Assembly (NCBI GenBank): GCA_021521415.1
Contig: JAIQDT010001650.1
Location: forward strand, 434,001-498,000
Origin: Bidens hawaiensis
Lineage: Eukaryota; Streptophyta; Magnoliopsida; Asterales; Asteraceae
Length of the DNA: 64,000 nucleotides
Direction: 5' to 3'
Shown: positions 46,701-56,536 of the stretch, in pieces
How positions within the stretch are numbered: the stretch's first letter is position 1
Layout of the letters: the number at the start of each line of letters is the position of its first letter
Notes under the pieces: generated by a model
Seen by the model: only the letters and a program-made list of their open reading frames with translations
Databases searched by the model: none
Told to the model about the DNA's origin: nothing
Program-made: the position numbers and the translations under genes

Positions 46701-47068
46701 TCACGTGGAGCTTTCATTACTATCCATTCTTCTGGTATATGAAAACCAGGCTTCAATACAATCGCTTCATTTTTAGTGAAATGGACAGTGTATTCTTTAT
46801 CACAGATCTGCGACACACTCAGCAGATTGTGCTTTAATTCTTCCACAAAGTTTACGTTTTCAAGTGTCATTCTCCCATTCGACACAGTACCTCTACAGGT
46901 AATCCTTCCACCGCTTTCACCAGCAAAACTAACTCTAGCTCCCTGAACAGGTTTTAAGTCTTGCAACAAGTGTTTGTTGCCTGTCATGTGCCTGGAACAG
47001 CCGCTATCTACAATCCAAAGATTGTTTGCGGCCCTGTTCAACTGTTCCTGCACAATAAAACAAAGAGT
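43745..47068 (-). CDS. Pol polyprotein of Sirevirus A: protease, integrase, RT, RNase H (open)
   Basis: The open frame extends from about 47092 (no ATG at its beginning) to a stop at 43745, about 1115 codons, and is shifted relative to gag, which ends at 47068. Protease active site VDSGCSRHMTG is near residue 30. Integrase has WHRRMGHIHLRKM and CIACKKGK (HHCC), HMDLFGPV near 230, IRSDNGTEFKNFE near 295 and NGVAERKNRTLIE near 328. RT runs about 634-890 with ARLVVKGFNQQEGIDYNEVF and QVYVDDIIFAAS near 800. RNase H runs about 960-1095 with YTDSDYGGCNQSRKSTTGGC, CEAEYMAAS and KHIDIRHHFIRD. All catalytic residues I can check are present. Expression needs a frameshift or splicing at the gag-pol junction. 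Confidence 0.93.
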   Translation of the reverse strand, partial: TLCFIVQEQLNRAANNLWIVDSGCSRHMTGNKHLLQDLKPVQGARVSFAGESGGRITCRGTVSNGRMTLENVNFVEELKHNLLSVSQICDKEYTVHFTKNEAIVLKPGFHIPEEWIVMKAPRETNTYVMDMRSTEMATGESCLMTKASESESELWHRRMGHIHLRKMNFIVKNGLVMGVPLKSFNFEDKCIACKKGKQHKKSHLTKTINSIAGTLELLHMDLFGPVNVQSLGGTSYCLVITDDYSRYSWVYFLKTKDETTQMVKNLITKVENVMSKSVKFIRSDNGTEFKNFEMEIFCLQKGIEHQYSAPYTPQQNGVAERKNRTLIEGARTMLADSKLPVMFWAEAVATACYVLNRVLTVKRLGKTCYELMHGRKPNLCGLEPFGSPCSILKTNSKFGEVADEGILVGYVVGTPNRRVFNTTTCKVEVVCNTDITSYQPPKPSNGPAELFDYVKLFKSFNVPTLEISEEDERAVTKMIFDEEEEVVQHQMTEKSQPSTSNPIDTPAASTEDEFINPFHSQPETTIDEISSNLEDNLHVGAVPTTRIHKDHPLENVIGDVSSSVQTRSSLNEHTCVYTSIKETGIMNECLYSCFISQIEPKNYQMALKDSSWVEAMQEELAQFEKMEVWTLVEKPKNVHAIGTKWVFKCKRDEKGIIVRNKARLVVKGFNQQEGIDYNEVFAPVARLEAIRLFLAFAASKKMKVFQLDVKSAFLNGKVDEVVFVEQPPGFPDPDFPDHVYRLSKALYGLHQAPRAWYSTLSDYLLENGFERGLIDSTLFVKREGCDFLLVQVYVDDIIFAASRVSMCQDFEAVMKKRFEMSAMGELTFFLGLQVDQKKDGMFIHQTKYVHDVLKRFKMEDSSPYDTPICVNHKLGAESDGDADVDPTLYRAIIGSLMYLTASRPDIMFSVCLCARFQANPKESHMKGVKRILRYLKGKPKLGLWYPKGGDVELVAYTDSDYGGCNQSRKSTTGGCQFLGGRLVSWQCKKQTSVAISTCEAEYMAASNCCSQVLWIQQQLRDYGLNFLLTPILIDNTAAISVINNPVKHSKTKHIDIRHHFIRDCAEKKLIKIEKVDTLENFADLFTKAFDKSRFLNLIELNGMINPE

Positions 47069-47075
47069 TAGAATC
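47048..47075 (-). promoter_or_regulatory. Gag-pol junction with branch-point and splice-acceptor-like sequence
   Basis: The gag stop TAA lies in TTCTAACTC, which matches a plant branch-point consensus (CTAAC), followed by TTTGTTTTATTGTGCAG and then GAACAG, which is in the pol frame. Intron-like control of gag versus pol is known for some Arabidopsis copia elements. I could not identify a convincing in-frame 5' splice site nearby, so ribosomal frameshifting remains an alternative. Confidence 0.4.
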
Positions 47076-49692
47076 TTGGGACCCAAGACCAATTGGTCTT
47101 GGATCGATACGTCCCGTACCCTGGCTTTCTCAAGTTAGAGACTCGATAATTTCTGTAAGTCCTGTTAGGGTATCTCCCTGCAGATTGTGGGTAATGCCTT
47201 CCAAACCTTTGAGAATTGAAGGTGCTATATTTTGAGGTTTGGTTGTAAAACTGAGGTTGGTTTTTATGAAAACTTGAATTCGTTACATTTTGGCATTTTT
47301 TAAAGTTTTCATTTTTAGCAGTAACAGAATGACGCTTATACTCAGTTTTATTTGGCTTCATACCTCTTAATCTCGGCTCCAGAGGGCAATCTGCAACTAA
47401 ATGCCCTAATTTGTTACATCTAAAGCAACACCGACTCTCCAATTTCTTGTCAAATGTTGGTTTGGATGTAGAGGTAGTGTTACCAGCCGTTCGTCTCACA
47501 TAAGGTGGGACGTACGGATTGAGTGGAGAACCCTTTTTAGAACCTTTATTTTTATCTCCATCGGTGGGTAACCCTACCTTCTCTTTTGTCTGATCAGATT
47601 CGGACAACTTATCCGAATCCGATGAGACTGGACTCAAAACAGAAATATTCACATTTGAAACTTTCGAACTTGTTTCTCCACAGCTAACACTTGGTTTTAC
47701 ACTTGTAATCTTGATTGGAGTTGTCTGAGGAACTTCGAAATCGACAGATTTCTGAACACTCGGATTATAAGTATAGTTGTGGTTAAAGGGTGGTGGAACT
47801 TCATTATATCCGATTCCTCCCCTCTTTGCAGAGGTACCTGGATCACTCACGAGGTGATCAAGGATGGCCGAGGAATTCCTGAACTGCTCAAGTTTGCGGT
47901 TCAGTTCCACCACCTTTACCTGGTGGTCAGCAATCTGTTTATCCCGATCAGCAATCACTTTAGTTTTTTCCTCCAAAACTTCATAACTAAGATCAATTAT
48001 TTCAATTTTCTCAGCAAGTTTAATTTTTAAGCTTTGAACGTCTTTTTCACATGCTTTTATTTTAATTTTATAACTCGTTTCTCTTGCTTTCGTAAAATGG
48101 TGATCTTCTTTAATAGTTTTAAAGTCAGCATCTAAATGGACATACTGATCAGTTATTGTTTTAAGTTGCTCAGACAAATTCTCACAACTAGTACAAATAG
48201 TTTTAGGACTTACCTCGGAGCGATTATCTTTGTCATTTGCCATGAAAGCGGTTTCTTCTTCATTTGCTTTCTCAATTTCTTCAAACTTCTCACATTCTTC
48301 AGCTTCAGACTCAGCCATGTTTGCTTGCTCACCAGAACCACTTGAGCGTTGATTCCAGTTGTACTCACCTGCCTCTCTGGTCAACATGGCATTTATCTCT
48401 CTGTTAACTCCTGAGTGTTGTGTAGGTCGACCTTGTCCTCGTTCAACCCTCTCATTTCTGCATTCCTTGGCAAAGTGCCCGTACTGTTGACAATTATAGC
48501 ACCTTACTTTGGACTTGTCGAACCCGGGCCGACCACCAACAAACTTTCTCCCCGTCTTATTCATGAAACGCTTGACTCGCCTCACTATCATGGCCATTTG
48601 CCATTGCAAATCCATCTCCTCCAGATCATCAGCATCGATCTGGTCATAATCCTCATCCAGAACAGCAGGGTCCACAATCTTCCCCTGGATGTAGTTTTCA
48701 TAGGAAGCAATAAATGATGCATAGACTGCAAACTGCTCTTCAGCAGATTTTACACTCATAGGCATCTTGGAATAACTATTGCTTGATGCATTTGCAGAAA
48801 AACTACTTGTGGATGCTTGAGGCTTTGAAGTACTAGATCCTCCAGCAACGAAACATACATCACCATTCGTGTTTACAGAAACGTTTCCTTCATGAGACGA
48901 GTCAGAGCCTGACTCCCCTTTAGAGTAATAAGCAGCAGATTCAGGCCTTGAACTTGAGCCTGAGTTAACCTTTGCACCATACATACCAGGGTCTTGTATC
49001 TGATCTGTAGGTGTTTCTTTTCGAACCATATTAAGCTCATAAGTTCTGAGCTTGTTCACTGCCGTTTCAAGATCATAATTAGGAAAGTCTCTGTCTTCCC
49101 TCATAAGAACGGTGTACATTTCCCACTTCGGTGGGAGAGCATCGAGAAGTTTTTCAACGATCTCTTCTTCTCGGTAAGCAATCGAATAATTGCTAAGCTC
49201 TGTCATTAGATGATAGTATCTGGTGATAATATCATCCAGCGATTCGTTCTTCAAAAATTTGAAGACGGATTACTGGGTCTTCAAAAGTTTTACCTTCGAT
49301 GCACGGATACCCACATTCCCCTCGAATCTATTTTCAAGAGCATCCCAAAGCTCTCTTGCAGAAGTGTATTTTCGGAACGTATGGAGAACTTCTTGAGGAA
49401 GTGCCATTGTTATCGCAGCATGGGCCTTGCTTTCGGCCTCGTACATTTTCTTTTCTTCGTCCTCCATTTTGCTGTACTTCTTAACTACGTCACGGCCTTC
49501 GTATTGCATAGTAGGAGGGATATATCCATCCTGGATGCACACCCACATTTTGGCATCCTGGTATTTGATGTATTGGATGAATCTATCCTTCCATGCCACG
49601 AAGTCAGTTCCTTTCATAAGCCTCGGGGCCTTAGTGGCAGACCCCGCTTCTACCTCCATCTTGACCAAATCGGAGATATTGATCGACGACAT
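47068..49692 (-). pseudogene. Gag of Sirevirus A, one in-frame stop
   Basis: The ATG at 49692-49690 opens MSSINISDLVKMEVEAGS; the frame runs 874 codons to the stop at 47068, interrupted only by TAA at 49270-49272 after KLLKTQ. The capsid-type region shows FVAWKDRFIQYIKYQD and HTFRKYTSARELWDAL, then SLDDIITRYYHLMTEL. Two CCHC knuckles are far apart: CYNCQQYGHFAKEC near residue 400 and CFRCNKLGHLVADC near 752. Between them lies a long heptad-rich segment (about 497-607). The C-terminus is basic and Tyr/Asn-rich. A long gag with a coiled coil is a Sirevirus trait. The stop makes this copy probably dependent on gag in trans unless it is read through. Confidence 0.88.
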
Positions 49693-50247
49693 CCTTGCAA
49701 AAACCTGAAAAAAAAAAACCTGGAAAAACAAAAAAAATATTAAAACAGCTCAGTTGGCGAAGTTAAGAATAACTTCGCTTGAAGGTTAACTTCGCTGAAA
49801 AAGAACTTCGCTGAGATCTTAAATTCGCTTGATTTGGGCGAAGTTAAAAATAACTTCGCTTAGCTCAGGCGAACTTATGAGTTGAGCGAACTTGGGTTTG
49901 AAGCGAAGTTGCGGATAACTTCGCTAAGGCGAACTTATGAAGTGAGCGAAGTTGTAGTTAACTTCGCTAATCCTTATATCTTCGCCAAAAACCCTAATTC
50001 CAGCGACGGCAACTTCGCCTGAAGAATGGTAACTTCGCCCGATGAACGGTAACTTCGCCCGATGAACAGGGAAGTTTGTTCAGATCTGTTTTCGTCAATC
50101 CAGCAGCTCCCGATCAATGCAAAGGCTTGAAAATGACTGTCAAGCACTAGCAAAACTCAATCCCAACAAAAACACGTCCCGCGAATAGGTCAAACGAGAC
50201 GTTTTCTACACCCGCGTGAAATCCCGAACCTCACAATCGAGCCGATT
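49693..50247 (-). other. 5' leader of Sirevirus A, rich in GGCGAAGTT motifs
   Basis: 49755-50060 contains about 17 AACTTCGC/GCGAAGTT units, several paired head-to-head, including three near-tandem AACTTCGCCCGATGAAC-type units at about 50010-50070. Just before the gag ATG is a T-run ending in CAG (49705-49722), another acceptor-like tract. No ORF is seen in the leader. Confidence 0.7.
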
Positions 50248-50260
50248 GGCTCTGATACCA
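50248..50260 (-). other. Primer-binding site of Sirevirus A (initiator tRNA-Met)
   Basis: In element orientation TGGTATCAGAGCC follows the LTR end (CCTACA) after 2 nt, the standard copia primer site. Confidence 0.92.
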
Positions 50261-50262
50261 AT

Positions 50263-50691
50263 TGTAGGTTCCTGGACGGATCTTACACGGGATGTCTCTA
50301 ACAACACAGGTGCGGAATCCCTGCGTAGGTAGATACGAGTGTAGAGTATGTAGAGATCGAACACACAAGCAATAAACCAACCACGTTATATTGATAACAA
50401 ACACGTGACCCGAGGTCACTGTTACAGACTATGACACGTAACTCGGTTACTGAAAACTGAAACGAAAACCTTAAAACGAACGACCCAAACTGTTTCGTCT
50501 GAAACAGTTTATATACACGACAACTTCGCCATAGGCGAAGTTGTCAATAACTTCGCTGATTCAACAAGTTCGCCATAGCGAACTTGTTGACAACTTCGCA
50601 CATTACAAAACAAACATAAACAAAACATAATTACATTACAGACTCGATTACAAATGTTAGACTATGAACTACTGACACACATGTACCAACA
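50263..50691 (-). repeat. 5' LTR of Sirevirus A (429 bp)
   Basis: Identical by eye to 38350-38778, including palindromes (50487-50510, 50519-50545, 50562-50589) and the TATATAAA box. Identity of the two LTRs implies a very recent insertion or gene conversion. Confidence 0.96.
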
Positions 50692-50696
50692 CAGGG

Positions 50697-51329
50697 CATT
50701 TGCAACTTGGAAACTGGGCTTCTCTTTTTTGATCATATGGTTCTCAATCATCTCATGTTCAGCAGCTTGAAGTTGGGAAAATTTGTCTTCTCCTTGATAA
50801 ACTTGCTTGCTATATACCATTCTCCAGACAATGAAGATAGCAGCTTCTTGTTAAGATCAATATAAGTAATAACAGATCTGTTGTTCTGATTTCATTAACA
50901 ATTGCCACAATTTTTTGCAAAACTGAGTTCAGCCTTTCTCCCTCCTTAAACTTGAATCTGTCAAGTTGTTGCTTCAACCTGTCCTTTTTGATATCTTTCC
51001 ATTTAATGTTTCGTTCAAACATGCATTTCTACCACTACATCATACATGGCCTTTGTAGTTGTGTGATGGTTCACATTTGTCAAAATTTCCTAAGAAAAAC
51101 CCAATTTCAGCATTGAAAGGGCCTTTTCATCCTTTTTCTTCATCGGTCTTTCAACAGCTTAATTGTTGTTTGGTCCTTCAGTAGTAACATCAGGACCATT
51201 TCTGATCGAGTTCCACAATTCAGTGTCATTGTAGCAAACAACAGCCTCAAACAGTACCTTCCACTTGATATAATTTTCTTGACCTAACAATCTTGGAATC
51301 TTATTAGTAAACACTTCTTGGTTATCCAT
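50697..51329 (-). pseudogene. 5' part of Sirevirus B gag (upstream of the A insertion)
   Basis: The ATG at 51329-51327 opens MDNQEVFTNKIPRLLGQENY, followed by YIKWKVLFEAVV and NDTELWNSIRNGP. The 50810-51022 segment shows RFKFKEGERLNSVLQKIVAIVNEI, the equivalent of SLDDIITRYYHL in A. Stops interrupt it. It joins the 38344 side across the nested element. Confidence 0.75.
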
Positions 51330-51687
51330 TTTATTGAAAATATTCTTGGTATTTTTAATAAGATTTTAATATTAAGGTTACACAAAATTTGAAAAATATT
51401 TAGATCTGAGGATTAAAATCTTGAATATGATGAAAAATGATGGATTAAACCAAGATCTAGACTCAAAACAAAACAAAACAAAATCAATATAAAACTGAGG
51501 TTAGAATACTTTTAAACCTGTAATGATTGTACATCTAAAGAATGAAGAACAGAACAGCTGACATCACTATTCAATGTAACAGTGCTCTGCTTACGTCATC
51601 GTTTGAACTTTAAATCAAAATTGATGCGGCAAAAGTTTCACAATCAGTCTTCAAAGCAACACGCCGGTCTACACAAGAGCTAGCATG

Positions 51688-51700
51688 AGCTCTGATACCA
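51688..51700 (-). other. Primer-binding site of Sirevirus B (initiator tRNA-Met)
   Basis: In element orientation TGGTATCAGAGCT lies 2 nt after the LTR end (CCTAACA). Confidence 0.88.
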
Positions 51701-51702
51701 CT

Positions 51703-52095
51703 TGTTAGGATCGATATTCTTTCACTATCAAACTCGTAATCCGTAAATTAATGTTGACAAGATGGATGACAAAATAACTTACGTGAAGACGCCTTGATTA
51801 TTAATGGCGGAAACAATAATAATCAAGATGCTGCTTCAATAACACAAAACTAACAAACACGAATGAAACTCAAAAGATTTCCATTGATATTAATCTGTGA
51901 ATAATACTAAGAAAATATATCTCGGGTTTCTAGGTAAAATGTCAGGTGCAGCTGCTTTTCGTACGAAATATTATGTATGCTTGGAAAGTGTGTAATCAAC
52001 CATTGTTATAAATGTGACCTAGTATTTCCTTATATAGCCAAACCTGAGAGCTTCTAGACACCCTAATGATTGTAAAAACATTTTCAATCGTATTC
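51703..52095 (-). repeat. 5' LTR of Sirevirus B, first part (rest at 59754-60400)
   Basis: Begins TGTTAGGATCG at the PBS side. The minus strand has TATATAAGG at 52028-52036. Interrupted at 52095 by the Athila-like element; TATTC (52091-52095) is repeated at 59749-59753. Confidence 0.8.
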
Positions 52096-53330
52096 TAATG
52101 GTTGGTTAATTTGTATATGTTTAAGTTCGTTTATTCATTAGTTTTAATCATTTATTGTAGGAACTTCGATACTTCATACGTGTTTATATGTTGCAGGTCT
52201 TTGAATGTTAAATATGCTAAATTGGGAATTTTACGAGCATGGGATGAAGTCTTGGGATGATCGGGGAGTAAACGAAAGCTAATCAATGTGGAGAATTAAG
52301 CCTAAGCATGTTATACAAGCGTTGGATTGGAAACAAGACGAAAATATGGAATTTCAGGTCTCAACGTAACTTACTCTGGGCCTGGCGTAACTTACTCCAG
52401 GAGCTAACATAAAGGGCGTAAGCAACTTATGAAACAATTGTGTTTGGCGTAGGAAAACAAGCCGGCGTAGCTTACGCCGGCTAGGGAGTAACTTACCCCG
52501 GGTGCTGATATGTGACGCGAACTTACGAGTTTTTTAGGGTATAAAAAGGGATAATAAACCCTAACTCGGGACTGACTTCTCTTGGCTATTTTGGAACATC
52601 TTGGGACGATTTTGGGAGCTAGGAAACACCAATAAACATCATTTGATCAATGCCTAACGGATTCCAATCATCAATTGAAGATCTAATGGCCACCATGAGA
52701 GGATAATTCTCTTCGAATCATACTTAGGATGTAAAGTTTGTAACGAGTTCAGTTTTCTCATGTAACTAAGAACATTTATGTATAATTGTGTATGGTTTAC
52801 GTTGATTTTTAGTATTTATGTGTGTTCAATCGGTTTAGGTTTACGTTGATCTGAACGATTAGTTACCAGTTGCTATAATAATTGATCATAGGATTTTTTG
52901 ATTAGGTTGAATATGATAAAGCATATAATTGCCCTTAACTGAGTCACACTGGCAGGGACTGTCTGATAACCAGTGCCGTGTGTAAAGCGATTATTGATGC
53001 CTAAGGTTTTGTCTAGTTGATCATTCTATAGTTAACCGTTAATGATTAATCTGTTAGGTTGCATGAGATTACTGTAAGTTGCTTACTTGAAGTCTCGGGT
53101 GTGATTTGCTTTTATTATTTGATTGAAACTTGTTTGTTTACTCATTTTCTTGTTTAACTCTAAATTCAAATCATTGCTTGTGTGAGATCAACACTAAATA
53201 TGTTACTTCATAATATTAAAGTTGTTTACACGAATCACATTGACCACATACTCCTGGTGGATACGATACCTTACTTATCCTATCTAGATAGTTTAATTAG
53301 GTTTTTGATTAACTCAAACGACGGTCATCA
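52096..53330 (+). repeat. 5' LTR of the Athila-like element (1235 bp)
   Basis: Begins TAATGGTTGG (first G mutated to A relative to TGATGG in the other LTR), ends GACGGTCATCA. TATAAAAAGG lies at 52540-52549. Upstream, 52360-52530 holds GCGTAACTTAC-type motifs and a perfect 10-bp palindrome (AGCCGGCGTA, loop GCT) at 52460-52482. Confidence 0.9.
52540..52549 (+). promoter_or_regulatory. LTR TATA box of the Athila-like element
   Basis: TATAAAAAGG, about 58 bp downstream of the palindrome. It is conserved in the other LTR at 58952-58961, which lacks the palindrome because of a deletion. Confidence 0.65.
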
Positions 53331-53333
53331 AAA

Positions 53334-53351
53334 TGGCACCGCTGTCGGGGA
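53334..53351 (+). other. Primer-binding site, tRNA-Asp type
   Basis: TGGCACCGCTGTCGGGGA, 3 nt after the LTR end. Compare TGGCGCCGTTGTCGGGG at 21645-21629; the fourth position suggests a C to T transition on the opposite strand. Confidence 0.82.
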
Positions 53352-53495
53352 GTTAGTGCGTTTAGTGTCTTTCATTTTAGTTGATTTTATCGTGTTTATT
53401 TTAGTTAAAATTTAGTTTTTAATTTTCATTTTTAGTTTAAATTTTATTTTTCTGTATTTTACGCGGGTTGTGTTAGTAGTGCAGATTACAGATTT

Positions 53496-55766
53496 ATGCT
53501 CACCCGCCATTCGGGCCGACTAGAAGCAGAGCCCGAAATCGAGAGGTTAGCTCGGCAGAACCGAGTACAAAACATAAATTCAGAGATGGAAGACCAGAAC
53601 TAGAACCAGAGCAATAACCAAAACCAAGACCCACTCCCACAAAATAACGCGTTTCACCCAAACAACATACCTGACCCACCAAACTTCAATAACCAAAATG
53701 ACCAAAATCTCTTAGCTCGTGCTTCCAAAACCCGAAACAAAAACCGAAACCGAAACCTAAACATCAACTTTGACCAGGCCGGACCATCAGTTCCAAATAA
53801 TAACCCAAATCGCCGAGTTTGGATAAATATTGATGATGTTCAACCGAGTATTCCGACAGAAGATGAAGACAAGGGGGAAATAATAATGGGAACGAGGGTT
53901 TTCGGGCAGTTGATAACGAGGCCGACCGATGGGTTAGAGGTAATCGAGCAGTTGAGCCCGAGAATGAGGATGTTGAGCCGGAAGACATGGGTGATGATAA
54001 TGGGGACGAAAAGGTAGAAGAGCCAGTTAATCGAAGACGAGCTGAAGCAGTTAACAGAAACGAAAGGGGTCGAGACAGGGTGAATCGGGCGGAACGGCCT
54101 GAGAGAGTTCGTGGTATTCAGGTTAACTGGGGCGGTTTGGGAAACCACGGGGGGCTTAGGAGGAATTATATGGCCCAGTTCAGGGTGTTAATAGTCGGTT
54201 CAGACTGGCTATCTCAGATGGAGCATCCCCGTTGGTCCCACAGGAACGAGTGCAGGGACAACAAACTTTTATGTCCCGGCCATCTTACATTAACATTTTT
54301 CCTCATTTCCACGGGATGGCTTCGGAGGACCCGTATTCTCATTTGACCGATTTTTCGGCTATTTGCGAGTCTATTGGTGATGGTACATTTGATCAAGACG
54401 AGGTCCGGCTGCGATTATTCCAGTTTTCATTAAAAGATAAAGCAAAACTCTGGTTTAATTCGCTACCGATGCACAGTATTAGAAATTGGGCCGAGATGCA
54501 GCAAGTGTTTCTTAATGAGTTTTATTCACAATCGAAGACTAGCGAGGCTCGTTCAGGAATTCACAACTTTTCACAGTTATCGGGCGAATTATTTCATGAA
54601 GCTTTTACCAGATATAAAGACATGATTAGAAAATGCCCACATCACCAAATCGAATTATGGGAAATGGTAAAGTGTTTTGTTGATGGGTTGACTTACGAGG
54701 ACCGAAAGCATCTTAAGGCCTTGTGTAATGTTCAGTTTTTGAATCAACCTGAGGAAGATGATTGGGACTTTTTAGAGTTTATGTGTGAAGATTCCAAGGC
54801 AAAAGCAGCAGCTGAGAGACGAAGACAGGGTACTTCATCCAGGTCAGTTAAGTTAGTCACGAGTGAATTTGAGAGAATTGCTGAATTGGAGTGTGAGCTG
54901 GCTGGGTTAAAAAGGGTAAGAAGAAAGAAGTCGGGAAGGTTGGTGTTAAATTCCCGGTTTGTGAAGATTGTAGTGAACTCGGGCATAAGGCGGAAAATTG
55001 CCCCGAGTTTTATGATGACGAGGAGGATGAACCCAAGGAAGTTAATTATGCTTACGGGGATTCCAATGGTCAAGGGTTGAATTCAAATACCTATCACCCG
55101 GGCCTGAGGAATTACCCGAACTTTTGTTACGGGAATGCGTCTACACAGTTGAACCCGAACTTTTAGGGATCGGGCCAGAACATGTCACAGAGTAATTACT
55201 ACCAGGGCGGTTATCAGCAGCAGCAAGATTCGTATGACCAGAATCGGGGGTATAATAGAGACAGTAACCGGGGTGGAAATTCATCGGGTAATCAGGACCA
55301 GCAGAGGGTGTCCTCGGGAAATGCGGATGAGTCTGTGCACTTAAAGTTGGATGCATTGATGAAGATTATGGCAGATCATAAGGCGGAAACAAAGATACTG
55401 TTTGAGTTACATGATAAGTCAGCAGAGGCAATGTCATAGCAGATTGGTCAGCTCGCAGCAGATATGGCAAAGTTGCAAAAGAGCGCAGGTCAACTCCCGA
55501 GCGATACTACAGTTAACCCAAACCATTACAGCTCAAGCTCCAAGAAGGGAAATAATGTGCACATCAATGCTGTAAGTCTTTTACCTCATTTTGAAATTTC
55601 TGGTGTTGAAGTTGATTCACCACCACAGTTTGTTGAGGGGGTGGTGGAAGATGTTAGTAATGAGAGTGATTGTGTCGGTCAAAATAAATCAATCTTCCAA
55701 AATGAATCAGAACCAAAAACATATGAAATGTCTTTTTGTGAAAATTGCACATGTGAAAAATGTTAA
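53496..55766 (+). pseudogene. Gag of the Athila-like element (degenerate)
   Basis: The ATG at 53496 opens MLTRHSGRLEAEPEIERL, with TAG at 53601. The capsid-type domain at 54232-54800 shows INIFPHFHGMASEDPYSHL, VRLRLFQFSLKDKAKLWF and FLNEFYSQSKTSEAR, typical of Athila gag. A zinc knuckle CEDCSELGHKAENC lies at about 54957-55000 in another frame, showing a frameshift near 54920. 55182-55439 and 55464-55766 continue in the protease frame with a TAG (55437-55439) that fits a CAG to TAG change. An alternative frame at 53987-54180 carries the Arg-rich N-terminal linker. Confidence 0.85.
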
Positions 55767-55775
55767 AACGGTAAA

Positions 55776-56216
55776 TTGACCAACATGAGAGATGAGGAGG
55801 TGGAGAATAATACCACCTCAAGTAAACTCCAAGACCCGGGAGTGCCGCTTTTATCAATCCAAATTGGGAAATTTAAAACTGATCGGGCACTTCTAGATCT
55901 TGGAGCATGTGTTAGTTTCATGCCCGGTAGTTTATATGATCAGTATGAATTTGGCCCGTTAGAAAGGGTAAACACCACCGTGGTGTTCGCGGACCAAACT
56001 CATACACTTCCTCGGGGCATGGTGCTTAATGTAATGGTTCAGGTGGAGGAATTTTTCTACCCAGTTGACTTTCTTGTACCCGACTATGCTAAACGTGTGA
56101 ATAATACACAACCGCAAGTTATATTTGGTAGGCCATTCCTAGCCACAGCACATGCAGTAATTGATTGTGCTAGGGGGTTTTGGGAATTAAGTGTGGAGAC
56201 CGTGATAAACGGTTAA
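55776..56216 (+). pseudogene. Aspartic protease of the Athila-like element
   Basis: The active-site region reads RALLDLGACVSFMPGSLYD (DLGA, as in Athila proteases, where Leu replaces the usual Ser/Thr). The following strand segments are LPRGMVLNVMVQVEEFFYP and PQVIFGRPFLATAHAVIDC (the ILGRPFL-type motif). Same frame as the end of gag; it ends at a stop (56214-56216) just after a likely frameshift near 56205. The protease itself looks intact within 146 codons. Confidence 0.82.
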
Positions 56217-56536
56217 TATTGTTTGAAAATGCTATTAACCCTCTTGTTGACAAGTGTGTATCCTTGGACAAGGATCACACAAAAGAGGAATGTTTTGTGA
56301 TTGACAGGATAGATAAGAAGGGATTTGAGAAACAACAGAGTGAGAAGGTGGAAGGAAAAGGTAGCCGACCAAGGAAGAAGAAAGTGAGACATCCACCCAA
56401 CCAAAATGATCGAGAGTGGAGATTGAGGATGTTCGGGCCAGATCCTGGCCTATCGGAAGACTGGCAACAAATGCTTGAAGAAAAGCGTGCTTATAATGTT
56501 AAGGTTGCACGGGAGCGAGCCAGACGCCCACCTTGA
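56180..56536 (+). pseudogene. Post-protease linker remnant of the Athila-like element
   Basis: This open frame, shifted relative to protease, continues the polyprotein with CVSLDKDHTKEECFVIDRID and a basic stretch (GSRPRKKKVRHPP), then DREWRLRMFGPDPGLSEDW, and stops at 56536. No RT motif follows. Confidence 0.6.

Larger units (their letters stand above)
38350..50691 (-). mobile_element. Sirevirus 'A' (Ty1/copia), full-length, very young (12,342 bp)
   Basis: Full set in minus-strand order: LTR, initiator-Met PBS, leader, long gag with two zinc knuckles, pol (protease, integrase, RT, RNase H), spacer, 927-codon third ORF, polypurine tract, LTR. Both 429-bp LTRs are identical by eye and a 5-bp target duplication flanks it. 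Pol and ORF3 are open throughout; gag has one in-frame TAA (49270-49272). Long gag plus ORF3 downstream of RNase H are Sirevirus (SIRE/Maximus) traits. Reiterated GGCGAAGTT half-sites fill LTRs, leader and spacer. Confidence 0.95.
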
